Below, piece after piece: positions 1 through 11,355 of a stretch of DNA of 64,000 nucleotides. A program made the position numbers and the translations under genes. A model generated the notes under the pieces. It was not told where the DNA came from. It did no database searches and saw only the letters and a program-made list of their open reading frames with translations. The stretch's first letter is position 1, and every line of letters begins with the position of its first letter. The stretch covers positions 62,001-126,000 of the forward strand of contig NZ_JAHSPF010000006.1 of assembly GCF_019132875.1 (NCBI RefSeq). The letters run 5' to 3'. The stretch comes from Erwinia phyllosphaerae (GTDB taxonomy: Bacteria > Pseudomonadota > Gammaproteobacteria > Enterobacterales > Enterobacteriaceae).

Positions 1-1644
1 AGTGCGGTTATCCCAGTAGCGATACAGGCTGCCGGAAAGGTTAAGATAAGCACCGTTCCACAGGCGCTGCCCCATCGTTATCGCCAGGCGCTGGCGCGTA
101 CGGTAATCGGACTCATAGCGATCATAGTGAGAACCGTAGCGAGCTATATTCGCTTCCCGCAAAGAATAAAAACCCTGGGTAGAATAACGCCAGGCGGCTA
201 GCGTGACGTTGGTGTCGGTTGGTTCCAGATATTTGCTGTAGGCAAGCCGAAAACTGTTCCCGCTGGTGGTTTTGTTATTCGCCAGATCGCTGGTGGCGTG
301 GGTAGCCTCTACAGAAATCCCACCAGCCGGCGTGTTAAAAGCGTTACCCGCAGCCAGTGCCCGATAGTGCTCAGCTATCTGCGCACCGCCATAGAGCGTG
401 TACATATTAGCCAGACCATACTGCCAGATACCCTGCATGATTTTCGGATGCTTGTTCAGCGCAGTATCTTTCACCTGGCCAATAGAGAAGCCGAATCGGG
501 AAGTCCCCTGGTGCAACAGCATCGGCGGCGTAGAAAAGGGAATAGTTTGACTACGTTCGCTACCGCTGGCCTCGGTAATGGTCATCGTTAAATCACCGCC
601 ATAGCCCATTGCGCCCACGTCCATCAGCTCAAAAGGCCCCGGCGGCACGGTAGTTTCATAAATGGTTTGCCCGCGCTGCGTCACTTTTACTCTGGCATTG
701 GTCTCTGCCGTACCGCGCAGTACCGGTACATAATTACGCAATCCTTCCGGCAACATACGTTCGTCAGACTGTAGCTGTATGCCACGCAGCGTAAAGCTAT
801 CGAATATTTCACCACGCGTGCTGCTGTCGCCAATGGTTAGCTGGCTACTTAATGCGGTGATATCCGTCTGACCGTAGCCATAAAGACTGCTGGTGCTCAT
901 CCCTTCGCGGTTTGACCATCCTGTATTGAGCCGTTTTCTTAAACGCCACCGGCCAATATTGGCTGCCATCGTTAAATTAAGATTATTACTGTAGATATCT
1001 TTCTGCTTGCCCGATCCTGAATAAAAGCTGTAAAGGTTATCGCTATAATCAAAGAAAAGAGCAGGTACGCCAGCATCCCAACTGTTTGGATCAATATAGC
1101 CGCGCGGTAAATTTCTCAGATAAATTTGCGGAATAACCAGTGAAAGGCGTAGATTGCCGCTGTCGTAATTTTCACTGCTGCCATTAATAATTTTTCCTAT
1201 AGGCAGGCACTGATTGGTTTGCAGTGCTTTTTCCGCAAAGTTTTGCTTTATTTCCTTACTGATTTCTACGCCCAGTTTTTGCAGATCGTCCAGTAAAAAA
1301 CAGGGCGACGCGCTGGTCTGCCCCGCCTGGAGGCCAAAGTTAAGATTATGCTGTCCACGGCTTTCATTATTCACCAGCACGGTTACGCGATAATTACCTG
1401 GCGCAATAAAATTCCCTGCAGAAAAGCGGGAAACATCGACAACCGTGCCGTGAATAAAAACAGGATTATATTCAACAAAAGCAGAATTCGGCACCACTTC
1501 GCTGTCTTCAGAGACGGCAAGCGTTGGCGAAGCCCAGCCTGCGGGGCAAACTATCATGGCATATACCATCCCTGTTGTGATGAGAGTCCTGTTCGCACAA
1601 GGGCATAGCTGCTTTTTGTGGAATATCTTTTCTGCATGCCGCAC
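1..1644 (-). CDS. Fimbrial outer-membrane usher, C-terminus cut by the window edge
   Basis: The usher is the outer-membrane pore and assembly platform of a chaperone-usher pilus. The reverse strand is open for 548 codons up to base 1. After a signal-like stretch ending near GWASP comes the PapC N-terminal domain, with EYNPVFIHG, DVSRFSAGNF and GNYRV, then barrel strands and a middle domain with the usher signature PPGPFELMDV. Ushers are usually over 800 residues, so roughly a third is missing. The start is taken as GTG at 1644 because AAGGAG lies 8 bases upstream. It is the last visible gene of a leftward fimbrial operon, 80 bases after the chaperone. The family call is secure; the pilus type is not determined. 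Confidence 0.95.
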   Translation of the reverse strand, partial: MRHAEKIFHKKQLCPCANRTLITTGMVYAMIVCPAGWASPTLAVSEDSEVVPNSAFVEYNPVFIHGTVVDVSRFSAGNFIAPGNYRVTVLVNNESRGQHNLNFGLQAGQTSASPCFLLDDLQKLGVEISKEIKQNFAEKALQTNQCLPIGKIINGSSENYDSGNLRLSLVIPQIYLRNLPRGYIDPNSWDAGVPALFFDYSDNLYSFYSGSGKQKDIYSNNLNLTMAANIGRWRLRKRLNTGWSNREGMSTSSLYGYGQTDITALSSQLTIGDSSTRGEIFDSFTLRGIQLQSDERMLPEGLRNYVPVLRGTAETNARVKVTQRGQTIYETTVPPGPFELMDVGAMGYGGDLTMTITEASGSERSQTIPFSTPPMLLHQGTSRFGFSIGQVKDTALNKHPKIMQGIWQYGLANMYTLYGGAQIAEHYRALAAGNAFNTPAGGISVEATHATSDLANNKTTSGNSFRLAYSKYLEPTDTNVTLAAWRYSTQGFYSLREANIARYGSHYDRYESDYRTRQRLAITMGQRLWNGAYLNLSGSLYRYWDNRT

Positions 1645-1724
1645 CTGATAAACTCCTTTTCCAGCGGACTATCTGCCGGCATCTTGCTGGCCTGGCCGCT
1701 TTCCCTGTTCGGCTTTTATACGTT

Positions 1725-2468
1725 TCAGCGGAAGGATCCCTGTAGCACTAACTCTTTGCCATTCTTCGGGATCAGCTTTCCTTCATAAGCAGAGCCATAA
1801 TCATTAATGAGACGAAACGAGGCTCCCGTGACGCCCGATATCGTTCCTTTCTTTAACGGGAAAAACTTACGGCTAAAAGGTGCGATCATATCTGTTTCCA
1901 GTTCGCTAACGCGGGTAGCGTTTTGTAAAGTAGCGCTATCGAAAGACAGGTAGTACGCCGTTGGGTTAGTGACATTAATCCCTTTATTTTCTGCCAGTTC
2001 CCACTGAACTTTTCCTACCTGCGCCGTACCTGAACTTAAAAGCGAGGCAGGCCGATAAAACAATTTAATCCGTGTTCTGAAAGCCAGTTCCAGGCGATCG
2101 ACGTTAGTCATTTCTTTATGCAAAGGGGGAACTTCCAGCATGTTAAACCAGAAAACAGACTCCCGATCGGCGGGCAACGCCGCCCCGTTATAGATCAGGC
2201 GGACGCTTTGTCCTTTGCCTGGCTCAACCCGGAAAACGGGCGGCGTAATGACAAAAGGTAGATTGACAGCATTAAGATCGGCTTTGAGATCGCCATCATC
2301 TATCCATACCTGCACCAGAGCCGGTTTTTTACCTTTATTATTCATGCGGACGCTTTGCTCTTTCTGATTGCCCGGAAAAATAATACGCGTGCCGCCGATC
2401 GTCATGGCTGCCGATACTTCAGTAATAAAAAACAGGAAAATAATGAAAGAGATTATTCTGACAAGCAT
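1725..2468 (-). CDS. PapD/FimC-type periplasmic fimbrial chaperone
   Basis: This periplasmic chaperone donates a beta strand to pilin subunits and hands them to the usher. The 247 residues begin with a hydrophobic signal peptide ending near EVSA, followed by two immunoglobulin-like domains. The family signature is clear: SVRMNNKGKKPALVQVW in the first domain and DRESVFWFNMLEVPP at the end of that domain's G1-strand region. The second domain has NPTAYYLSF. It lies between the pilin and usher genes in the usual operon order. Nothing suggests it is broken. Confidence 0.95.
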   Translation of the reverse strand: MLVRIISFIIFLFFITEVSAAMTIGGTRIIFPGNQKEQSVRMNNKGKKPALVQVWIDDGDLKADLNAVNLPFVITPPVFRVEPGKGQSVRLIYNGAALPADRESVFWFNMLEVPPLHKEMTNVDRLELAFRTRIKLFYRPASLLSSGTAQVGKVQWELAENKGINVTNPTAYYLSFDSATLQNATRVSELETDMIAPFSRKFFPLKKGTISGVTGASFRLINDYGSAYEGKLIPKNGKELVLQGSFR

Positions 2469-2547
2469 GCCGTCACCCGTTCGGATAAAATTATATTGCT
2501 AATAATAAAACCAGGCTAAGGATTCGCGTTTTATAATATGCAGAATC

Positions 2548-2582
2548 AAGAGCGGCCGTTTTATTATCTTCTGGCCGCTCTT
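2548..2582 (-). terminator. Intercistronic hairpin between pilin and chaperone genes
   Basis: AAGAGCGGCC and its perfect reverse complement GGCCGCTCTT flank a 15-base loop, 18 bases downstream of the pilin stop. No T-run follows, so it need not terminate fully. In fimbrial operons such hairpins commonly stabilise the major-pilin mRNA or attenuate downstream genes; that role here is inferred. Confidence 0.6.
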
Positions 2583-2600
2583 CTCAAACCTGCTCTTTTA

Positions 2601-3143
2601 TTATGGGTAGCTTAACGTATATCGCGCTTTAGCATGAACGAGACCGGCAGTGGTTTTCCCTGTCGCGTAATAGCCACCGTAATAGCGCATTGATGCTTTA
2701 CCCGTGGAATCGACCGCCGCTGCACTGCCTGTAGCGCCTAACGCCAGCGGTTTTTCATCTGAATTGTACAGGCGTATCTGTACGTTAGTGGCCGCCACAT
2801 CATCTCCTGATGCCTTAGCATCATTCGTTAAGTTACCGGTAGACGCATCAGAGCCTGAACCACCGATAGCTTCAAAATGCGCGGCAACTTTAGTAATAGA
2901 AGCGGGACATGAATTTACGCTGATATCAAAAAGCCTGGAGCCGCCGGTATCGCCTGCTGCGGTTAAAGTTTGTGTAGAAAGCGTAGGCAGCTGAACAACA
3001 ATATCAACGCTGTCGTCGTCAATTTTACAGGTTTCATTAATCAGTTTGCCGTTGAATTCAACGGTACCCTGGGTTGCTGCATGTGTAAAACCAGATACCA
3101 AACCCAGCGATAAAACGCACAGAGCCAGTTTAAAATTACGCAT
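2601..3143 (-). CDS. Major fimbrial subunit (type 1 pilin family)
   Basis: A 180-residue secreted pilin. It has a signal peptide (MRNFKLALCVLSLG, cleavage near THA), the pilin pattern GTVEFNGKLINETC about 20 residues into the mature protein, and a second cysteine in SVNSCPA to form the pilin disulfide. The C-terminus ARYTLSYP is the alternating beta-zipper recognised by PapD-type chaperones, with the usual penultimate-region aromatic. Subunits polymerise by donor-strand exchange. It lies 88 bases downstream of clpV on the same strand, which ties the pilus genes to the type VI genes. As the first gene of the pilus set and followed by a hairpin, it is probably the main shaft subunit. Confidence 0.93.
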   Translation of the reverse strand: MRNFKLALCVLSLGLVSGFTHAATQGTVEFNGKLINETCKIDDDSVDIVVQLPTLSTQTLTAAGDTGGSRLFDISVNSCPASITKVAAHFEAIGGSGSDASTGNLTNDAKASGDDVAATNVQIRLYNSDEKPLALGATGSAAAVDSTGKASMRYYGGYYATGKTTAGLVHAKARYTLSYP

Positions 3144-3231
3144 ATAAGACCTTTTGAGATATGAATTAATTGCATTGGCCTACACGCAACGCGTGTGCCT
3201 TCCCTTGCTACTCATATTTTTTTTGGGACGT

Positions 3232-5952
<2,721 letters not shown>

Positions 5953-6369
5953 TTTTGATCCCTCTCTTATAATAGCCTTACTCTAAAACCGAGCCGACAC
6001 CGGATTTATCCTACCCATAAAAATAAAAAAAAAAAGCTTTGTTTAAAGCAATTTTCCTATTTAGGAATTTCGCCCGAAAATTATTCCTGGAATAAATAAA
6101 ACCTCAAGAAGATAGTTACATAACTGGTTGATTGTTTTTATAAAAAAACAAAAGGCACTGGCAGCGCGCTAAGTCATAAAGATAATAGTATTGAGCGAGC
6201 ATGGTTCGCATGTTATAAACCAAGCCAAATAACAAGGGGAGATCCCTTTATTAAAACCAAGTTTCCAGATAGCAAAAAATATATTGAATATTTCTAAAGC
6301 GGTGATTATATGGTGCGAAATCGCTTTACAGCCATCTAAATATAAGAACATTTACTATGGGGAAGGTCA
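5953..6369. promoter_or_regulatory. Divergent intergenic region between clpV and tssF
   Basis: This 417-base AT-rich stretch separates the two outward-facing arms of the locus and must hold both promoters. It contains an A-tract near 6020-6035. No recognisable operator palindrome or convincing gene was seen. tssF has a good ribosome site (GGGGAAGG) just before its GTG start. Confidence 0.5.
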
Positions 6370-8247
6370 GTGGATCATAAATTTCTTGATTATTATAATC
6401 AGGAACTCACCTTTATGAGAGAAATGGCGCGTGAGTTTGCTGAAAAACATCCTAAAATAGCGGCGCGCTTAGGTATGCACGGCATTGATACCGCCGATCC
6501 GTACGTTGAAAGATTAATTGAATCTTTTTGCTTTTTATCCGCGAGAACGCAAATAAAGCTGGACGCGGAATTCCCAAAATTCACGCAAAGATTACTGGAT
6601 ATCGTTTACCCCAATTATAATTCACCCACTCCCTCCATCGGCGTGGTTCAGCTTACGCCTGATGCTAAAGAAGGCGATTTGAGTCAAGGCTATCGGGTTC
6701 CTCGCGACAGCGCTTTTTATTCCAGGATCTTGCCTGGCGAAAACAGCCGCTGTGAGTTTCGCAGCAGCCAGGATGTCAGGCTCTGGCCGGTAGAAATAGC
6801 AGAAGTGCGCTTGACCTCTGTCCCACCCGATATACCGAGCCTGGAAAAATACCATATCCCTTATGCCAGCTTAAAGGGCGCATTGCGCATCAGGCTACGT
6901 GTCCAGGACGATAAGGTTTTTTCGCAGCTGTCAGGTTTCGACCAGCTGCCTGTCTATATCAACGGGGATGAAAGAATCGTTTCGCACATCTTTGAACTGC
7001 TGCATACCAGTAGCGTAGCGATGATTATTCGCACCGGCGATACAAAAAAGAATGATGTGGTTATCAGCAAAAAGCCGTTAATTTTTGAAGGAATTAATCC
7101 CGATCAAACGCTGCTTCCCCTTGCCTGGAATATGTTCCACGGCCATAACCTGATTCATGAATACTTTGCCTGCCGCCAGCGCTTCTACTTTTTTACTCTT
7201 ACTCAGTTGGCCGCTGGTTTTCAACACAATCATACTGGTGAGGCCGAACTGATTATTCTGCTGGATCGCCTCCCGCCAGAGCTAACGGGCCATATCAACC
7301 CCTCTAAATTTCTGCTGTTTTGTACGCCAGTAATCAATCTCTTTCCTAAGGTTGTCGACAGGATTGAGGTCAACAGAGCCCTGAACTTTTTTCATGTAGT
7401 ACCGGATCGCAGCCGCCCGCTGGATTTTGAAATTTTTTCCATTCACAAGGTATTAGGCCAGCAGGCAGAAAGCAGCCAGGAGGTAGTGTTTAACCCGCTT
7501 TACCAGACGCGCCACTGTGATTATGGCAATTTTGGCCGTTATTTTTCGCTTACCCGTGAAATCAGGGCAAAAGGCGAAGGAAAAAGAAAATATGACACCA
7601 GAACGCCTTATCTGGGTACCGAAGTCTTTGTTTCTTTGGTCGATCAGCAGGAAGCACCCTACGCCGACGCTATTCGTTATCTGACGGTGGAAGCGATGGT
7701 CACCAACCGGGACTTGCCTCGCCTGATAGCCAGAAGCGGTAGCTTTGATCTTACGATGTCTGATGCCGTTCCCGTCACGGGCGCGGCCTTTATCTGCGAA
7801 CCCAGCACGCCGCGTGAGCCTTTTGCCCGGGGCGAATCGGCCTGGCGTCTTATTCGCCAGCTTAGCTTTAACTATTTACCGCTTTCAGACATGGAGCATG
7901 GGTCAGGTGGAGAATCTTTACGCAATATGCTGCGCCTGTTTTTAAACAGTGCCGACCGGGAATCTAACGCGCAGGTAGATAGCCTGATTGGCTGTAAAAC
8001 GGAATCGGTCACGCGTCGTCTGCCGGGTGACGGTTTATTGGTTTATGGCCGGGGCGTCCGCTGTATGTTAACGGTGGATGAAGAAGGCTTTTCCGGCATT
8101 AGCCCCTATTTATTTGGGCTGATTATGGAAAATTACCTTTCACGTCATGCCGCCATCAATATTTTTACCGAAACAGAGCTGCATTCAATGCAGAGAGGAA
8201 AAGTGGCCTCGTGGCAGGCTCGCCCGGGAAAAAGAGGGGCGTTCTGA
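6370..8247 (+). CDS. tssF: TssF, type VI baseplate subunit
   Basis: TssF (VasA/ImpG family) forms the TssKFGE wedge of the cytoplasmic baseplate. The 625-residue protein opens with the family hallmark FLDYYNQELTFMREMAREFAEKHPKIAARLG, interrupted here for length as FLDYYNQEL and MREMAREFA, followed by DPYVERLIESFCFL. Length is normal for the family (about 590-630). It starts with GTG at 6370, preceded by GGGGAAGG, and overlaps tssG by one base (TGATG), so translation is probably coupled. It is the first gene of the rightward operon. No TssK or TssE gene accompanies it here. Confidence 0.95.
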   Translation: MDHKFLDYYNQELTFMREMAREFAEKHPKIAARLGMHGIDTADPYVERLIESFCFLSARTQIKLDAEFPKFTQRLLDIVYPNYNSPTPSIGVVQLTPDAKEGDLSQGYRVPRDSAFYSRILPGENSRCEFRSSQDVRLWPVEIAEVRLTSVPPDIPSLEKYHIPYASLKGALRIRLRVQDDKVFSQLSGFDQLPVYINGDERIVSHIFELLHTSSVAMIIRTGDTKKNDVVISKKPLIFEGINPDQTLLPLAWNMFHGHNLIHEYFACRQRFYFFTLTQLAAGFQHNHTGEAELIILLDRLPPELTGHINPSKFLLFCTPVINLFPKVVDRIEVNRALNFFHVVPDRSRPLDFEIFSIHKVLGQQAESSQEVVFNPLYQTRHCDYGNFGRYFSLTREIRAKGEGKRKYDTRTPYLGTEVFVSLVDQQEAPYADAIRYLTVEAMVTNRDLPRLIARSGSFDLTMSDAVPVTGAAFICEPSTPREPFARGESAWRLIRQLSFNYLPLSDMEHGSGGESLRNMLRLFLNSADRESNAQVDSLIGCKTESVTRRLPGDGLLVYGRGVRCMLTVDEEGFSGISPYLFGLIMENYLSRHAAINIFTETELHSMQRGKVASWQARPGKRGAF

Positions 8248-9266
8248 TGAAGGAGAAAAGCCCGCAACGCGATACGGCATCGCTGCTGTCAGTCTGGTTC
8301 GACGAAGCAAAGCCCTGGAAGGCAGGGTTTATCAGCATGATGCGCGCTATCGCGGCTAAAAATGCCGAAATGTCTTTGCCCGGTACCGCCACCCTGCCCA
8401 ATCAGGAACCGTTTCGCATCGGGCAGATCCCTGTGATGGCCTTTCCTCCACGTGAAATAGCTTATATAGAGAGGGAACAGGGTCTGCTCAGGCTACAGCT
8501 TTTTGGCCTGGGCGTCTGGGGTCCGCAAGGCGCTCTGCCGCTGCATCTGTCGGAGCTGGCGCTTTCGCGCTCGGCAGCACAAGATGAGACGTTAACGGAT
8601 TTCCTCAACATTTTTCATCATCGCGCCTTAGCCCTTTTCTACCGTGCCTGGTTCACCGCTCAGGATACCGCTTCGCTGGACAGACCCGACGATGAAAAAT
8701 TCTCTTTCTATATTGCCAGCCTTATTGGCATGGATCCGCAGGAGCTGAACGGTGAACGCCTGCCCACGCATGCCCGCCTGGCCTCTTCTGCCCATCTGGT
8801 TCGTGAAGCCCGTAATCCTGAAGGCCTGCTTGGCGCGATTCGCTACTACTTTCAGGTGCAGGCAAGCCTGGAAGAGTTTGCCAGTCAGTGGATTGTACTC
8901 GACGTGCATGACCAGTCCATTTTGGGCGAGGTCAATGCGGCCATGTCGCTGGGCGATGGCGCGATTCTGGGCAATACGGTCAGAGACAGGCAGCACAAAT
9001 TTAAGCTCGTTCTCGGCCCATTGACGCTGAATCAATATATGCGTTTTAGCCCCTGGGGCAGGGATCTACCCGTCTTAAAAGAGTGGGTACGCAACTTTGT
9101 CGGCTTTGAATATGCCTGGGATACGCAGCTGGTGCTGGCCGCCAGTGAAGTGCCGCAGGCGACGCTCGACGGCGGTCACCAGCTTGGCTATGCCACCTGG
9201 CTGGAAAGAGCAGACGACCAAACGCCGGTATACGGCATGAGCTTCGAGCCAGAACGCTATCACTAA
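8247..9266 (+). CDS. tssG: TssG, type VI baseplate subunit
   Basis: TssG (ImpH/VasB family) pairs with TssF in the baseplate wedge. Family features are the early FISMMRAIAAKN segment, LFGLGVWGPQGALPLHLSE (a very conserved GPxGxLP block) and, late in the protein, LGPLTLNQYMRFSP. The ATG at 8247 is preferred: it overlaps the tssF stop in TGATG and has GAGGGG upstream. An in-frame earlier start at 8211 would add 12 residues inside tssF. With the chosen start it is 339 residues, normal for TssG. Confidence 0.95.
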   Translation: MKEKSPQRDTASLLSVWFDEAKPWKAGFISMMRAIAAKNAEMSLPGTATLPNQEPFRIGQIPVMAFPPREIAYIEREQGLLRLQLFGLGVWGPQGALPLHLSELALSRSAAQDETLTDFLNIFHHRALALFYRAWFTAQDTASLDRPDDEKFSFYIASLIGMDPQELNGERLPTHARLASSAHLVREARNPEGLLGAIRYYFQVQASLEEFASQWIVLDVHDQSILGEVNAAMSLGDGAILGNTVRDRQHKFKLVLGPLTLNQYMRFSPWGRDLPVLKEWVRNFVGFEYAWDTQLVLAASEVPQATLDGGHQLGYATWLERADDQTPVYGMSFEPERYH

Positions 9267-9325
9267 CAGGTAATCACCGCGCCTGACGGCAAGCCGTGCG
9301 CGGCAAAGCAAACAAGGACACTATT

Positions 9326-10345
9326 GTGGCGGAAAAAAACAGAACGGGCGCGTGGTATCAGGAACTGCTACAGCCGATCTCAGACGAGATGCCCTGTGGA
9401 GAAAATCTGGAATATGACGCCGGGTTTATCATGTTGCAGTCAAAGTTACAGCCCAGGCTGGATGCCGAATATGGCAGCTTTGTTGAAGCAGCGGAGCCGA
9501 TAAACTGGGCGGAAACGGAGCGTGACTGCCTGGCGCTGTTGCAAAGAAGCCGGGATATTCGGCTCATCATCATCCTCATGCGCTGTCGTATCAGGCAGAT
9601 TGGCCTTGGTGCCCTGACGGAGGGCTTACGGGCTTTACGTGATTTACTGATCGCCTTTCCAGCCGCTATTTATCCGCAGCTATCGGAAGAAGGCGTATAC
9701 GATCCTGTTATGCGAGCGAACGCTTTATCTGAACTGGAAGACATCAACGGTTTGCTAGCTGATATCAGAAACCAGCCCCTGCCGAAAGCCGCCGGTTTAC
9801 ACATCACTATCAAAGAATTTGAGAAAGCGCATGCCTTTCCGCGAGAAGAAGGCGCTTTGCCAGAAGGCACCATTACCGCTTTGCTTCACGAGTGGGCCAT
9901 GCAGGAAGAGCCGACCATTTCGTTGCTGCAGGAAGCATGGCACAACTTAACGGAACTCAGGCGGTTACTGGCCGAGCCGTTAGGCAACGAAACGCCCGAC
10001 TTTGCCCATCTGGAACGTCTTCTGCATTTATTTGTTATTAATGCCGAAAACGATGAGGCTGCACTTCCCTGCCCCGTACAGCAGCCGACTGAACAACAGC
10101 GGCCACAGAATGAGGAGCCGCAGCCGCAGGATCTTCCGGTCGTTACGCCAAAAGAGATGGGGAACCGCTCAGATGCGCTGCATAAATTAAGAGAGCTACG
10201 GTTATGGTTTATGAAAATGGAGCCCAGCAGCCCGGTTATTCAGCTGCTCAAATTTGCTGAAGCAACCGTGGGGAAAAGCTTTGCTGAACTGCTGAAAATG
10301 CTGCCGGCCGAAATCATCGAAAAACTGGATGTCGAGAAGGAATAA
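9326..10345 (+). CDS. tssA: TssA-type protein with ImpA N-terminal domain
   Basis: TssA proteins prime baseplate and tail-tube assembly. The N-terminal ImpA domain is clear: LLQPISDEMPCGENLEYDA, then DWLLR-like INWAETERDCLALLQRSRDIRL. A Gln/Pro-rich linker follows, and a short C-terminal block with SSPVIQLLKFAE and SFAELLKMLP, as in short TssA proteins. The start is set to GTG at 9326, which has AAGGA seven bases upstream; another GTG at 9296 would add ten residues but lacks a ribosome site. The stop is only 2 bases before the adhesin-like gene. Confidence 0.92.
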   Translation: MAEKNRTGAWYQELLQPISDEMPCGENLEYDAGFIMLQSKLQPRLDAEYGSFVEAAEPINWAETERDCLALLQRSRDIRLIIILMRCRIRQIGLGALTEGLRALRDLLIAFPAAIYPQLSEEGVYDPVMRANALSELEDINGLLADIRNQPLPKAAGLHITIKEFEKAHAFPREEGALPEGTITALLHEWAMQEEPTISLLQEAWHNLTELRRLLAEPLGNETPDFAHLERLLHLFVINAENDEAALPCPVQQPTEQQRPQNEEPQPQDLPVVTPKEMGNRSDALHKLRELRLWFMKMEPSSPVIQLLKFAEATVGKSFAELLKMLPAEIIEKLDVEKE

Positions 10346-10347
10346 CC

Positions 10348-11337
10348 ATGTTAAGGATAATTTTGTTCCTGATAGTACAGGCGCTGCTGGCCGAAGCGGC
10401 TCACGCGCTCTGTCAGCTTGCTCCTGACTCTGCCTCGCCGCAAACGCTCACCATTGCTGCACAAACCATCATAATCAGAGCGGATGCGCCCGGCGATACC
10501 ACCACGCCAATCGCCAGCTATGACTCTTCTGCTACCGCAGGAACGATCAGATACATCAACTGCAGTCAGGGCAACGTACACGGCAAAGATGTTACCTATC
10601 TGACCGGTCAGGATACCTCGACAAAAATTTATCCGACACGATTGCCCGGCATTGGCATAAAAATAAAAGATTATAATGGCTTCGCCATGAGCGATCTGCC
10701 CTCGTCCGGAACCATCGCCGAATTTGGATCGGCAGCCTTTGCATCAGGTTCTTTCTTCCGTATAGAATTTTATAAAACTAAAGAGACGTTAACTTTAACT
10801 CAGGCCACGGGTGATGAGCTGCTACCCGGTGGCGATCTTGCCTATAGCTATATCAACTCAAAAGACGTGGCCTATTACGCTAAAAAACTTAATACCGGTG
10901 TTTTTAAAATAATCAGCACACCCGTTTGCTCGACCGATAATGCCAGGACGATTGATTTTGGCACCGTTACGCCAGCAATAATGAAGGCGGGTGGCGTTGA
11001 GCGCAACCTTGATTTTTCTTTAAGCTGTAAAACTGATTACGGCAGCTGGTCTGCTATCGCCGGCATTATCACTACTACGCCTTCTTCTAATGGTAAATAC
11101 ATAAAAGTAACGGATGCGGCCAAAAATAGTGACGCATTGGGAATAGAAATATACGACAGCACTAACAGATTACTTACCGTCGACGGATCTACAACGGAGC
11201 AATCGGCGGCCACGGTTAGTAACGCCTCAGTACAGTTTAACTGGAAAGCTAAACTTATCGATACGCTCACCCGAAACGCCCGCCCGCAAAATGGACAGTT
11301 CACCGCGCGCGCCGAAATAGTGATACAGATTAAATAA
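10348..11337 (+). CDS. Secreted two-domain fimbrial adhesin-like protein
   Basis: A 329-residue protein with a signal peptide (MLRIILFLIVQALLAEAAHA) whose second half looks like a pilin domain. That half has a cysteine pair (TPVCSTDN and LSCKTDYG), DFGTVTPA, and a closing NGQFTARAEIVIQIK resembling the pilin beta-zipper. The first half (about 20-190) has its own cysteine pair and no recognised fold by eye; in tip adhesins this is the receptor-binding domain. It starts 2 bases after the tssA stop, inside the type VI operon, while the other pilus genes lie on the opposite arm. It is most likely the tip adhesin of that pilus. The family call is fairly sure; ligand unknown. Confidence 0.75.
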   Translation: MLRIILFLIVQALLAEAAHALCQLAPDSASPQTLTIAAQTIIIRADAPGDTTTPIASYDSSATAGTIRYINCSQGNVHGKDVTYLTGQDTSTKIYPTRLPGIGIKIKDYNGFAMSDLPSSGTIAEFGSAAFASGSFFRIEFYKTKETLTLTQATGDELLPGGDLAYSYINSKDVAYYAKKLNTGVFKIISTPVCSTDNARTIDFGTVTPAIMKAGGVERNLDFSLSCKTDYGSWSAIAGIITTTPSSNGKYIKVTDAAKNSDALGIEIYDSTNRLLTVDGSTTEQSAATVSNASVQFNWKAKLIDTLTRNARPQNGQFTARAEIVIQIK

Positions 11338-11355
11338 GATTAAAAAGGTGATTAT

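Noticed and set aside
6169-6351. 60-codon leftward frame in the clpV-tssF gap
   Set aside because: No ribosome site, no domain, and the region must hold two promoters; probably chance.
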